Below are positions 18,233-26,624 of a stretch of 64,000 nucleotides of DNA, one piece after another. The DNA is from Halocatena marina. Lineage in GTDB: Archaea > Halobacteriota > Halobacteria > Halobacteriales > Haloarculaceae. The notes beneath the pieces were generated by a model. That model was not told the origin of the DNA and ran no database searches. It worked only from the letters and a program-made list of their open reading frames with translations. The translations under genes and the position numbers were made by a program. Each line of letters starts with the position of its first letter. Within the stretch, counting starts at the first letter, position 1. Location: positions 2,480,001-2,544,000 of the forward strand of contig NZ_CP109785.1 in assembly GCF_025913575.1 (NCBI RefSeq), given 5' to 3'.

Positions 18233-18991
18233 ATGTCTTCTCACACATCAGTACTCCTTGAGGAGTACACGTGGCCAGAGGTCGAGACTGCGCTCGAAGA
18301 AGGAACACGGACAGTGGTCGTAGCGGTTGGATCGGTCGAGCAACACGGTCCACATCTTCCGCTGATTATGGATACGCTCGCTGGTGATGAGCTCTCTCGA
18401 CGGATTGCCAAGAAGCTCGGCGACGCCCTCGTTGCCCCGACGATTCGGCCCGGCTGCTCAGGCCATCACATGGATTTTCCCGGAACGATTACGATTCCTG
18501 CCGAAACGCTGATGGACCTGATTCGCTCGTACTGTCGGTCGCTAGACGAACACGGATTCGAGCACATCGTTCTCGTCGCCACGCACGGTGGAAACTTTGC
18601 GCCGGTCAACACCGTCGCGCCCGAAATCGCCCGCACCATCGACGCAAACGTGATTGCGCTCGCAGATCTCGATGAACTCATGTCGTTGCAGAATGAGGGG
18701 CTTCGCGAAGCCGGCGTCGAGTACGAGGAGCCAGTGATTCACGCGGGAGCTGTCGAAACAGCGATCGTTCTAGCAACGAACGAATCCCTCGTTCGAACGG
18801 ATGAGCTTGCAGTCGGTCACGAGAAACCGATATCTACGTCGCGACTACTCAGCGATGGGTTTAGATCGATTACTGAAAATGGCGTGCTTGGTGATCCCCG
18901 CAAAGGAACTCCCGAATCAGGGGAAACAATTCTCGATACAGTAGCAACCGCCTACGCCGAGCGAATCGAGGCCGAACGCGATGCCATCTGA
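18233..18991 (+). CDS. Creatininase-family amidohydrolase
   Basis: A 252-residue metal-dependent amidohydrolase. The family motif SVEQHGPHLPLIMDT supplies the first metal-binding residues; GCSGHHMDFPGTI, THGGNFAPVN and IHAGAVETAIVL follow in the expected order. Members include creatinine amidohydrolase, mycofactocin MftE and archaeal ArfB (formamide hydrolase in flavin/F420 biosynthesis). None of the neighbours resolves which applies, so the specific substrate is left open. It starts about 190 bases after the PIN remnant, with its own upstream region. Confidence 0.83.
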   Translation: MSSHTSVLLEEYTWPEVETALEEGTRTVVVAVGSVEQHGPHLPLIMDTLAGDELSRRIAKKLGDALVAPTIRPGCSGHHMDFPGTITIPAETLMDLIRSYCRSLDEHGFEHIVLVATHGGNFAPVNTVAPEIARTIDANVIALADLDELMSLQNEGLREAGVEYEEPVIHAGAVETAIVLATNESLVRTDELAVGHEKPISTSRLLSDGFRSITENGVLGDPRKGTPESGETILDTVATAYAERIEAERDAI

Positions 18992-19168
18992 GACACTCTT
19001 TCTGTCAGTTCCAGTCGTCGACCGACGCGTCGAGCCACCGAAATTATTGACTGCTAGCTTTGTGCTCCAGCCGCGAGAATAATCGACTGACGAGGACCGA
19101 CGACAGGATACTCATTTCACAATCACCACACAACCGAGATTTCCCGTCTGTTCAATATAAAAGGTATA

Positions 19169-20383
19169 TCAACGCGCACTCATTTGTTTCGCAATTGTGT
19201 TGAGTTGTATTTCGTCAGTACCTTCGACGATGCGGAGGATACGCGCGCGGTGGAGGTGATTCATGAACGGATTCTCCTCGCTGAGACCATTGCCACCGTG
19301 CACTTGTACAGCGTCATCAGCGATCTCCCAGAACATGTTCGTTGCAAACCACTTGAAGATGGAGGCGTCTTCGATGACGCTGTCGCCCTGATCCATCTTC
19401 CACGCGAGTTTGTGCCCTGCAGCGTCAGCCGCGTAGTTCTTCGCGCGTCCGCGTGCGATCTTATTCGAGATGGATTGGAACTTCCCGATCGGTCGGCCGA
19501 ACGCCTCGCGGTCGTTCGCGTATTCAACTTGAAGATCAAGCAGGTGTTCAGCGTGGCCCACCGCTTCGGCTCCGAGTTCCATTCGGCCTAGTGAGAGAAA
19601 CTCCATCGCTTGGTAGAAAGCGGCGTCTGGTTCACCGAGCACGCGCTCGTCTCCGAGTCGCACGTCGTCGAAGTGGATCTCTGCCTGCATCCCTTCCATC
19701 CCGACAGCGTTGTTCAACGATCCGATCTCGTACTCGTCTGCCTCGACGATGAAGCATGTGATACCACCGTAGCGTCCGCTTTCCTCCTGTGGGGTCGTTC
19801 GGGCGAACACCTGCAGGAAATCAGCGTAGGGTGCGTTCGTGATCCACTGTTTCGTTCCATTGAGCACCCACGTCTCCCCGTCTCGCTCGGCAGTCGTCTT
19901 CATCGCTGGTGAGTCCGATCCCGCATGAGGTTCGGTCTGAGCGAATCCAGTTGATAGCTCCGCGCTGATTGTGGGTTCGAGATATCGCTCGATCTGCTCG
20001 TCCGCTGCTTGTAAGAGGAGCGGCTTTGGTCCGGCCGGACCGGCCAACACGAACTCCGAAAGGCCTGTTCCGTGCGTCGCAACGTGCTTTTTCGCTCGGT
20101 ACCACAGCACGTTCGAAATGCCTTCGCCACCGTGTGCTTCGGGCATGTTCATCGCATAAAAGCCAGCTTCTGCGCTCGCTTGTCGTATCGATTGGATTGC
20201 TTCGAGAACGTCGGAAACGAGACGGCCATCGGATTCGTGACGCAATCGAGGATTCGACCACGTCTCACCGAGATCAGATTCAATCGGATCGACCTCCTGT
20301 TCGATGAATTCGTCGAGGCTCCGTTCGATGAGTCGCCACTCCTCGCTTTTCGCAAATGAAACGCCGTCAGAATCTGTCGCCAT
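19169..20383 (-). CDS. Acyl-CoA dehydrogenase
   Basis: FAD enzyme of 404 residues that introduces the alpha-beta double bond of acyl-CoA. Visible are FAQTEPHAGSDSPA (FAD/substrate region), WITNAPYADFLQVFA, FGRPIGKFQSISNKIA, the C-terminal QVHGGNGLSEENP and the EGTDEIQLNTIA tail that contacts FAD. It reads against the HEAT island and has a palindrome just upstream of its start that may be a repressor site. The chain-length specificity cannot be told from sequence by eye. Confidence 0.92.
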   Translation of the reverse strand: MATDSDGVSFAKSEEWRLIERSLDEFIEQEVDPIESDLGETWSNPRLRHESDGRLVSDVLEAIQSIRQASAEAGFYAMNMPEAHGGEGISNVLWYRAKKHVATHGTGLSEFVLAGPAGPKPLLLQAADEQIERYLEPTISAELSTGFAQTEPHAGSDSPAMKTTAERDGETWVLNGTKQWITNAPYADFLQVFARTTPQEESGRYGGITCFIVEADEYEIGSLNNAVGMEGMQAEIHFDDVRLGDERVLGEPDAAFYQAMEFLSLGRMELGAEAVGHAEHLLDLQVEYANDREAFGRPIGKFQSISNKIARGRAKNYAADAAGHKLAWKMDQGDSVIEDASIFKWFATNMFWEIADDAVQVHGGNGLSEENPFMNHLHRARILRIVEGTDEIQLNTIAKQMSAR

Positions 20384-20410
20384 GACACGAGATGTGGTCG
20401 AATGCTGTTA

Positions 20411-20426
20411 AGTCTACGTGTAGACT
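20411..20426. promoter_or_regulatory. Palindromic operator candidate before the acyl-CoA dehydrogenase
   Basis: AGTCTACGTGTAGACT is an inverted repeat with 7-base arms and a 2-base centre, 28-43 bases upstream of the minus-strand start at 20383 and directly downstream of an AT-rich ATACTATAAT box (20427-20436). Placement at the transcription start fits a TetR-type repressor of fatty-acid genes, but no regulator gene is adjacent. Confidence 0.45.
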
Positions 20427-20571
20427 ATTATAGTATTCACACAGCGAGAAAGCGATCACAGGAATGGAGACGATTCGTGGATGAATTATACACATACTTT
20501 AAAAAGTAGATCGGTGGTCGAATGCACACGATCGGTCTCGTGTGCACTGTATGCAAGAAAAGTCGGACGAG

Positions 20572-20838
20572 ATGACGGATTATTACGGGATCGAGGATGC
20601 AAAGGTTCGCCGGAAAGCCATCAGGGCCTATACGCTCTTCCGGCACGACTAACCGGTGACAACCGTGATCCGGACGGAAGCCGTCGTTCCCGCCCTCGAA
20701 CGGGCGGCCGAGCGAGCGGCGCTAGACAGGACCGAAGCGAATGGAATCAATGGAATATGCGGAGATATTGAAAGAATAATAGAATATGAAGGACACATAA
20801 TGACTGAGCAGTTGAGCAAGCAACCGAATGAGTCATAG
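20572..20838 (+). pseudogene. Internally deleted, nonsense-mutated HEAT-repeat gene
   Basis: From about 20590 the DNA is nearly identical to the last 60 codons of the HEAT gene at 21897-22721. The frame opens with ATG ACG GAT at 20572, resembling that gene's own start, and jumps after six codons directly to the C-terminal part (VRRKAIRAYTLFRHD). A CAA-to-TAA change at 20650-20652 stops it at 26 codons; beyond it the same frame continues (EAVVPALERAAERA...) to a TAG ending at 20838. This looks like a third tandem copy that lost its middle and then acquired a stop. A 26-residue peptide could still be made. Confidence 0.75.
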
Positions 20839-20928
20839 AAAGTAATATATTTATTCCATCAAACAATAACCCAACAATATATCAATGGATTCTATCGAAT
20901 ATTCGTGCTTGAATGGAGAGGTCTACTA

Positions 20929-21771
20929 ATGACGGAGACGGCCGAAATCGAGGATGCGGTTCGAATCCCTGAAAATAAAGATGGGACAGCAACGGAGCGA
21001 AAAATGGCATTAGAGACGCTCAAAGAATACTCATCGAAGCATCCGGACGCCATCGTGCCTTATATAGATGTTATCGCTTCGCTCGCAGACAGCGAGGAGC
21101 ATGATATCTGTCACGATGTCGCCCTTATCTTTCGGAAGATTGCCAACCACGATCCTAGCGCTGTGGCACCATACACCAAATCGATCTACACACTACTCAC
21201 AGACGACGATCCGTTCGTGCTCTCATCTACCGTGTTGACGACCATGTTTGTCACTCGTGAGTCACCGACAGTACTGTCAGCCACTACAGACAGGCTGCTT
21301 GAGCTGCTGACTTACGAAAACGCCGGTGCAACCGGCCCAGCAGCTAATGTACGAGGGAAGGCAGCCGCAACGCTCGGCAATATGGGAATCGCAAATCCGA
21401 TCGTCGCTGCTCGGGCTGATGAATCACTTGCAGACCTGTTCGACGATCCAGATCAGGATGTGCGCGCCATTGCAGTCTTAGCACTCACACGACTCGGGCT
21501 TGCGCATCCAGAATCCGTCGAGACAGCGCTGACTCACCTTCCAGCACAGTTGGACGATGAGACTTCAGACGTCCGTCGCAACGCTATCAGGGCATATACG
21601 CTCTTCCGTCGGGACAAACCAGATGCGATTATTAAGCCAGATATTGTCGCTCCAGCGTTCGAACGAGCAATCGAACAAGCGGAGCTAGACAGTACCGAAA
21701 CGAGTGGAATCGACGAAGTATGCGAATATATTGAAAGAATCATGACAAATAAAGGCTGCGTAATAACTTAA
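20929..21771 (+). CDS. HEAT-repeat protein, first intact paralogue
   Basis: A 280-residue all-helical repeat protein. At least five degenerate HEAT units can be seen, with recurring D-x-D-x-x-V-R-x-x-A-x-x-A-L patterns such as DPDQDVRAIAVLALTRLG and ETSDVRRNAIRAYTLFRR. Such arrays form curved scaffolds for protein or nucleic acid binding; no catalytic motif is visible. I start at the ATG at 20929, preceded by GGAGAGGTCTACTA, which resembles the leader of the next gene (AGAGAGGTGTACTAA). It is clearly a paralogue of the downstream gene along its whole length. The partner is unknown. DNA here looks more AT-rich than flanking housekeeping genes. Confidence 0.78.
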   Translation: MTETAEIEDAVRIPENKDGTATERKMALETLKEYSSKHPDAIVPYIDVIASLADSEEHDICHDVALIFRKIANHDPSAVAPYTKSIYTLLTDDDPFVLSSTVLTTMFVTRESPTVLSATTDRLLELLTYENAGATGPAANVRGKAAATLGNMGIANPIVAARADESLADLFDDPDQDVRAIAVLALTRLGLAHPESVETALTHLPAQLDDETSDVRRNAIRAYTLFRRDKPDAIIKPDIVAPAFERAIEQAELDSTETSGIDEVCEYIERIMTNKGCVIT

Positions 21772-21896
21772 CAGTTGAACAAGCAACTAACATGAATTAT
21801 AGAAAATGTCATATGAAAATTAACAGATGTGAATCGGTGAGTGATGTCGCTATGAGTTTCGTTGAAAATCCTTGCCCGACCAGAGAGGTGTACTAA

Positions 21897-22721
21897 ATGA
21901 CAGATGATATCGACGTTAAAAACGTAATCCAGACCCTTGAAGACGGGGCACCGAGAGAGCAAGAAGAGGCATTATCCATTCTTCGCGATATTTCACATTC
22001 ACAACCGAACATTCTCGCCACTCATCTTGACGCCATCTGCTCGTTCGCAGACGACGAAGATCCGATGGTCCGTTTCAGCGTTGCCACGGTTCTCGTCAAT
22101 GTTGCCGCGCACGAGCCGAGCGTCGTACTTCCTCATGCGCCTGTTGTGCGTACGATGCTGATGGATGACGATTCAAGTGTGTTGTCATTTGCCACGACGA
22201 CGGCCATGATCATTGCCAGTGAATCGCCAACAGCGCTATCGGGGATCGCCGATAGATTGCTCGAATTATTGATATATAAGAATGTTGCAGCGTCGAAATC
22301 AGCCCGTGACATACGGGTGTCGGCAGCATCGACTCTCGGTAAACTTGGCGAAGTTGACCAGGCCATCGCGTCCCGTGCTGATGAACCACTCGCAAATCGG
22401 CTCGACGATCCTGAACCTAGGGTTCGACGGGCCGCAGTCACAGCACTCACCCGGTTCGGACTTTCGCATCCCGATGTCGTCTCAACGGGACTCGCTCGTC
22501 TTCCGGAACGGCTGGACGACGAGGATGCAGAGGTTCGCCGGAAAGCCATCAGGGCCTATACGCTGTTCCGGCACGACCAACCGGCGGCAATCGTTGAGCC
22601 GGAAGCCGTCGTTCCAGCACTCGAACGGGCGGCCGAACGAGCGGAGCTAGACAGGACCGAAGCGAGTGGAATCGACGAAGCATGTGAATATATTGAAAGA
22701 ATGATGGCAGATCAGTCCTGA
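21897..22721 (+). CDS. HEAT-repeat protein, second intact paralogue
   Basis: A 274-residue HEAT-array protein aligned without large gaps to the preceding gene: matching landmarks are SPTALSGIADRLLELL, SRADEPLANRLDDPE and the C-terminal RRKAIRAYTLFRHDQPAAI...ERAAERAELDRTEASGIDE. The last 60 codons are also nearly identical in DNA to the decayed copy at 20572-20838, which points to recent duplication or gene conversion. Its stop is three bases before the ATG of the coiled-coil gene, so the two are probably translated together. No enzymatic motif is seen; a scaffold or adaptor role is inference. Confidence 0.78.
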   Translation: MTDDIDVKNVIQTLEDGAPREQEEALSILRDISHSQPNILATHLDAICSFADDEDPMVRFSVATVLVNVAAHEPSVVLPHAPVVRTMLMDDDSSVLSFATTTAMIIASESPTALSGIADRLLELLIYKNVAASKSARDIRVSAASTLGKLGEVDQAIASRADEPLANRLDDPEPRVRRAAVTALTRFGLSHPDVVSTGLARLPERLDDEDAEVRRKAIRAYTLFRHDQPAAIVEPEAVVPALERAAERAELDRTEASGIDEACEYIERMMADQS

Positions 22722-22724
22722 TCG

Positions 22725-24533
22725 ATGACTAGGCTGCCAGACAAGCATCCGATATGTGGACATCTGGTAGGAACGGCCTATAAAGGAACGTTAGAACTTA
22801 CCGGCAATCAAACAGTACAGACTGATGAAGAAACACACAATACTGTTGAGACGACAAAAAAACGCACGGTTGAATCTGGGACAGAAGGGTCGTTGAAAGC
22901 ATCGTTGACGGGCGTTGGAGCAAGCCTCAAGGGCTATATTAGGGGAAAAAGGTCAAAATCAAATAAAAAAAGCTCAAGTGACATCCACCGCCAATCAGAA
23001 GCGGCTGCCGTCAGCCAAACTATTCGCATTGAATCAGTAAATAACCTGGAAGACGCCGACAGACTTGGATGTCAAGATCCAGACTGTCCACTCAACGATG
23101 ACAGACAAAAGGTTCGAATTGTAGAGGATATGCGAGTAGATCTCGACGAATTAACTAATAAGTTCGATGACAAAGAACTAACGGAAAAAAATCAACGACG
23201 TCTTGATACTCATAGAACCACAGCAGAGCTAGGGGACGACCAGCCACGTAATACTGCTAGCTCAAGTGAACCGATCGGCGACCCATACCACCAGTCACAC
23301 ACTCCCGATCGATCCGTCGAACCAATCGAACGGAACAACGACCAGAACGAACCGGAACGGCCCGAAACCAACGATCCGTCCCCAGATCCAGACGAAGAAA
23401 CGACCAAATCGGAAGTGGAGGAGTCGCGCGACGCTGAGACTCTCAGAGCAAAAGAGAAGGCACTCGCAGAGAAGCGGAAAGCGCTCGAGGAAGAACGAGA
23501 GACCCTGAGAGAAGACAGAGAAATCATCAGAGAGGATGAAAAAGCGCTTAATGAAGAACGAAGAGCGCTCAGAGAAGACGATCGACCACACAGTGAGGAA
23601 CGAAGAGCACTCAGAGAAGAGGAAAGGGAACTCAGAAACGAGCGAAGATTACTCAGGGAAGAGGAAAGAGAGCTCAAAGAAGAAGAGGAAGCACTTCAAG
23701 CGAAGGAGAACGCACTGAGAAAAAAGCGGGAAGTGCTCACAGCGGAGGACAACGCCGTTGAAAGAAGTGCCGAGAGCACAACAGCACCATCTGCCGGAGC
23801 GACAGAACGGAACGGCACGACTCAGGCGGAAAACGATGCGACTGATAAAGAACGAGACGCGGGCGAAACCCCAGAACCCGCCGAGAACGACAAAGATTCA
23901 CCGACCACTCCGATCGACGAAGAAGGACCAACGACCAACGAACCGGACGGCCACTCTACCGACGTAGACTCGCGCTCGAACGATGAGCAGGACGACTACG
24001 GGAAACACCTCCCGTCCGACGAAGGTCGAGGGGCAGACGACCGACACGACGACCGAGAGGAGCCAAAAAAGCACCTCCCGAACTCCGATCAGAGTCCGAA
24101 CAACGGTCAGGATAAAGGACACGCGAATGGGTCACCATCAACTGAAGTGAATCCCGAGGCGAACAGCACGAAATCAGTCGGCGGGGATTCGAACACGAAC
24201 GATCCGCAAAATAACGAGCACAAGGAGCATTTGCCGTCAGGGGATGCAGGAACGACCGACCGCACGGACGATACGCCCGAGGCAGCCAAACGACATCTCC
24301 CCGAATCCGACCAGAACACGACCGACGAGCCACAGCCGACTGAACCGAACCCAAACACGAGTGGGAAACAGAACGACGAACACGAGAAACATCTCCCGTC
24401 TGATGATACGGAGGTCACCGATCAGACGGACGACAATATAGAAGAGGCCGAAAAACACATTCCCGAAGAAGACGCAAGAATAGATCCGAGACCGGATCAC
24501 GATTTGGACGACCGCGATAGAGAGCGAGAGTAA
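22725..24533 (+). CDS. Charged coiled-coil protein with three paired-HLP repeats
   Basis: A 602-residue hydrophilic protein I do not recognise. Residues 1-170 form a possibly folded head with scattered Cys/His (C11, H13, C116, C121). Residues about 241-338 are an almost unbroken run of roughly fourteen heptads rich in E, R and K with Leu/Ala at regular positions, so a coiled coil near 100 residues long. The tail is acidic and disordered-looking but holds three gapless copies of a 30-residue unit (from residues 427, 501 and 555), each with two H-[LI]-P motifs exactly 22 residues apart. There is no signal peptide or membrane segment. It is the last gene of the HEAT operon and converges on the ATPase gene 81 bases away. 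Confidence 0.8.
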   Translation: MTRLPDKHPICGHLVGTAYKGTLELTGNQTVQTDEETHNTVETTKKRTVESGTEGSLKASLTGVGASLKGYIRGKRSKSNKKSSSDIHRQSEAAAVSQTIRIESVNNLEDADRLGCQDPDCPLNDDRQKVRIVEDMRVDLDELTNKFDDKELTEKNQRRLDTHRTTAELGDDQPRNTASSSEPIGDPYHQSHTPDRSVEPIERNNDQNEPERPETNDPSPDPDEETTKSEVEESRDAETLRAKEKALAEKRKALEEERETLREDREIIREDEKALNEERRALREDDRPHSEERRALREEERELRNERRLLREEERELKEEEEALQAKENALRKKREVLTAEDNAVERSAESTTAPSAGATERNGTTQAENDATDKERDAGETPEPAENDKDSPTTPIDEEGPTTNEPDGHSTDVDSRSNDEQDDYGKHLPSDEGRGADDRHDDREEPKKHLPNSDQSPNNGQDKGHANGSPSTEVNPEANSTKSVGGDSNTNDPQNNEHKEHLPSGDAGTTDRTDDTPEAAKRHLPESDQNTTDEPQPTEPNPNTSGKQNDEHEKHLPSDDTEVTDQTDDNIEEAEKHIPEEDARIDPRPDHDLDDRDRERE

Positions 24534-24614
24534 CGTTACTGTGAGCGACTCAAATAGATGCTGATAGCTTGACCAACCTTACACCGATACAGTCTCTGAA
24601 AGATGAAGTGTCTG

Positions 24615-26339
24615 TCAATCGGTTCCTACGTGTTGCTCGCTTGAAGCGTCCGATTCGTCCTGATTCTCGCTGGACGCAGTACCTTCAATTTCACCAGTTA
24701 TGCTCCGTTCGGGCAACGCACCGGCGTGCTCAGTTGGCGAAAGAACGTCTGCGATAACCTCCATCGTGTCGCCGGTCAGCATCGAGATATATCCAAAGAA
24801 CCAGCCAGCCTGCTTGACGATGACACCAACACCTGGGTCCCACTTACGGATATCTCCTGTAGCGAATATGTGTTGTTCACTTTGTTTCATTTCTTTCCGT
24901 TTTCCATACCATTTTTCTTCGACATAATTGGTATGTTGAACGAACTTTGTACCGATTGCGTCCCGATAGAACTCAGCCGTCTCCGAATCGTTCGGGCGTA
25001 ACAACACCATCGAAACCAGCCCCGCTAAAATCGATTCACCACCGTTGCGGCCATAATTCTGATACAGTTGCTGCACCGACTGCAATGTCACAAGTGTGAC
25101 GACCTTATCGCCCCGTCCGACGTTCACGAGTTCCTCTAACTGGCGAAGATGTGGAATTTGTGCGAACTCATCGAGGATGAAATACGAATACGTATCGGTG
25201 TTTTGCATCGCGTGCTTTGCGGTGTGATCGATGAGAAATCGAAAGATCGGTTTTGTGCTTTGACCGGTCGCCTTCGGGAAATCGAGCACGATCGGCACAC
25301 CCTGTGGATCCCGAACGTGATCGCGAATCGAAAAACCATCTCCATCAGGAGGGGCTGCTCCGAAATCTCCGATAAACACCTTATTGACGATACGCTGGAC
25401 CGACGCATAGACACCTTGTGCCTGTTTGGGACTAGTTTCGACATCGATTGCTGACGCTGCCGCCCGCAGGTCGGAATACTCACTCAAGTGTTCATAGATT
25501 TCATCTGCTCCGTTCCGTTGGAAATAGTGGCGTACCGATGCATTCGACAGTTCGAATTCGTCGCTCTCCTCGCGCTTTCGAACCAATCGCTTCAGACATG
25601 CAGCAAAGACCTGTCGGGCCATATCGTCGAAGAAATCGTTCTCACCCCCGCTCGGTTCGGGAAACAGTGCTTGCGCGAACTCGTCAATGTCCTGTTCCGT
25701 GTCGAATTCCCGAAAGAGATTCCAAATATACGTCGAATCCTCCATAGAAATGCTGATGTACTCGACACCGAGTATATCAAAAAAATCCTGAAAGTCAGTC
25801 TTATGATCGTATACCAACATCAATGACGAGTGATCGAAGAGCATCTGCTGTACAAAATGTATTGCAACTTCAGTTTTTCCTGAACCTGAAGCACCAGCAA
25901 CGAGGATCGATCTCCGAGGTAAAGAAACACTTCCTGCCCATCGGTCGAGGAATCCGAAGTTTCCACCAGTTGCTGCAATGGAAATATTTATTGCAAGACC
26001 ATTTTGTAAATCTTTCCGATACCGACGATCTTGATAGATTCTCTGGACAGATTGTTTTATACTCCGGAGAAACAACGCTGTGAACAAGACAATCATCAAG
26101 ATCCAAAGCCACACTAATGACGTTGACTGAAGGGTATACGCCACCACAGGTACTGCCAGTAATGTGACAACCATTACGAATGGGGCGAGAACCCAGTGAA
26201 TGGCCTGCAGGCGGTCGTAGAATGATGATAGTGGGTGCCAAAGACGTTTCCACCAGGGCTTGCGAAGAACTGCTGACGCACCGAACAACGCAACGATTCC
26301 GAGCACGAGAAACCAGCCGAATGTCTCAATGAGACTCAT
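24615..26339 (-). CDS. Membrane-anchored VirD4/TraD-like coupling ATPase
   Basis: A 574-residue P-loop ATPase. Three hydrophobic segments occupy residues about 5-25, 50-70 and 75-92, anchoring it in the membrane. The cytosolic part has Walker A GASGSGKT (149-156), Walker B YFILDEF (386-392), and a downstream TLVTLQSVQQLY segment with the conserved glutamine at 420. This is the layout of conjugative coupling proteins (VirD4/TraD/TraG), which feed DNA or protein into a type IV secretion channel. No relaxase or other channel gene is present in the window, so it may serve a solitary DNA pump, a conjugation-like element remnant, or a different system. It converges on the HEAT/coiled-coil operon. 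Confidence 0.82.
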   Translation of the reverse strand: MSLIETFGWFLVLGIVALFGASAVLRKPWWKRLWHPLSSFYDRLQAIHWVLAPFVMVVTLLAVPVVAYTLQSTSLVWLWILMIVLFTALFLRSIKQSVQRIYQDRRYRKDLQNGLAINISIAATGGNFGFLDRWAGSVSLPRRSILVAGASGSGKTEVAIHFVQQMLFDHSSLMLVYDHKTDFQDFFDILGVEYISISMEDSTYIWNLFREFDTEQDIDEFAQALFPEPSGGENDFFDDMARQVFAACLKRLVRKREESDEFELSNASVRHYFQRNGADEIYEHLSEYSDLRAAASAIDVETSPKQAQGVYASVQRIVNKVFIGDFGAAPPDGDGFSIRDHVRDPQGVPIVLDFPKATGQSTKPIFRFLIDHTAKHAMQNTDTYSYFILDEFAQIPHLRQLEELVNVGRGDKVVTLVTLQSVQQLYQNYGRNGGESILAGLVSMVLLRPNDSETAEFYRDAIGTKFVQHTNYVEEKWYGKRKEMKQSEQHIFATGDIRKWDPGVGVIVKQAGWFFGYISMLTGDTMEVIADVLSPTEHAGALPERSITGEIEGTASSENQDESDASSEQHVGTD

Positions 26340-26624
26340 CAGACACCTCCTCGGCTCGTTTTCTGCTCGGTGCTATGCTTGACACGTCGATGGTGTATCG
26401 TGAGACAACATCGATTGGTTTTCGGTCAGAGGGACTCGGTTGCCGTGGTCTGAGGTTGACAGACGACATCTCCATTCGAATAGAGGTTTATTTAATTCGG
26501 ACATATAACCATTGATTCTTCGTTAAGATCCAAATGTAGAGGTGTGATAAACATCAAACAGCGCACCGACACAAGCTACTCTCAGATTCGGTTCTAACGT
26601 GTCGGTTGTCGATTACTCTCCAGA

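Noticed and set aside
20437..20646. 69-codon minus-strand frame before the HEAT island
   Set aside because: It is antisense to the HEAT relic, with unlikely composition and no motif.
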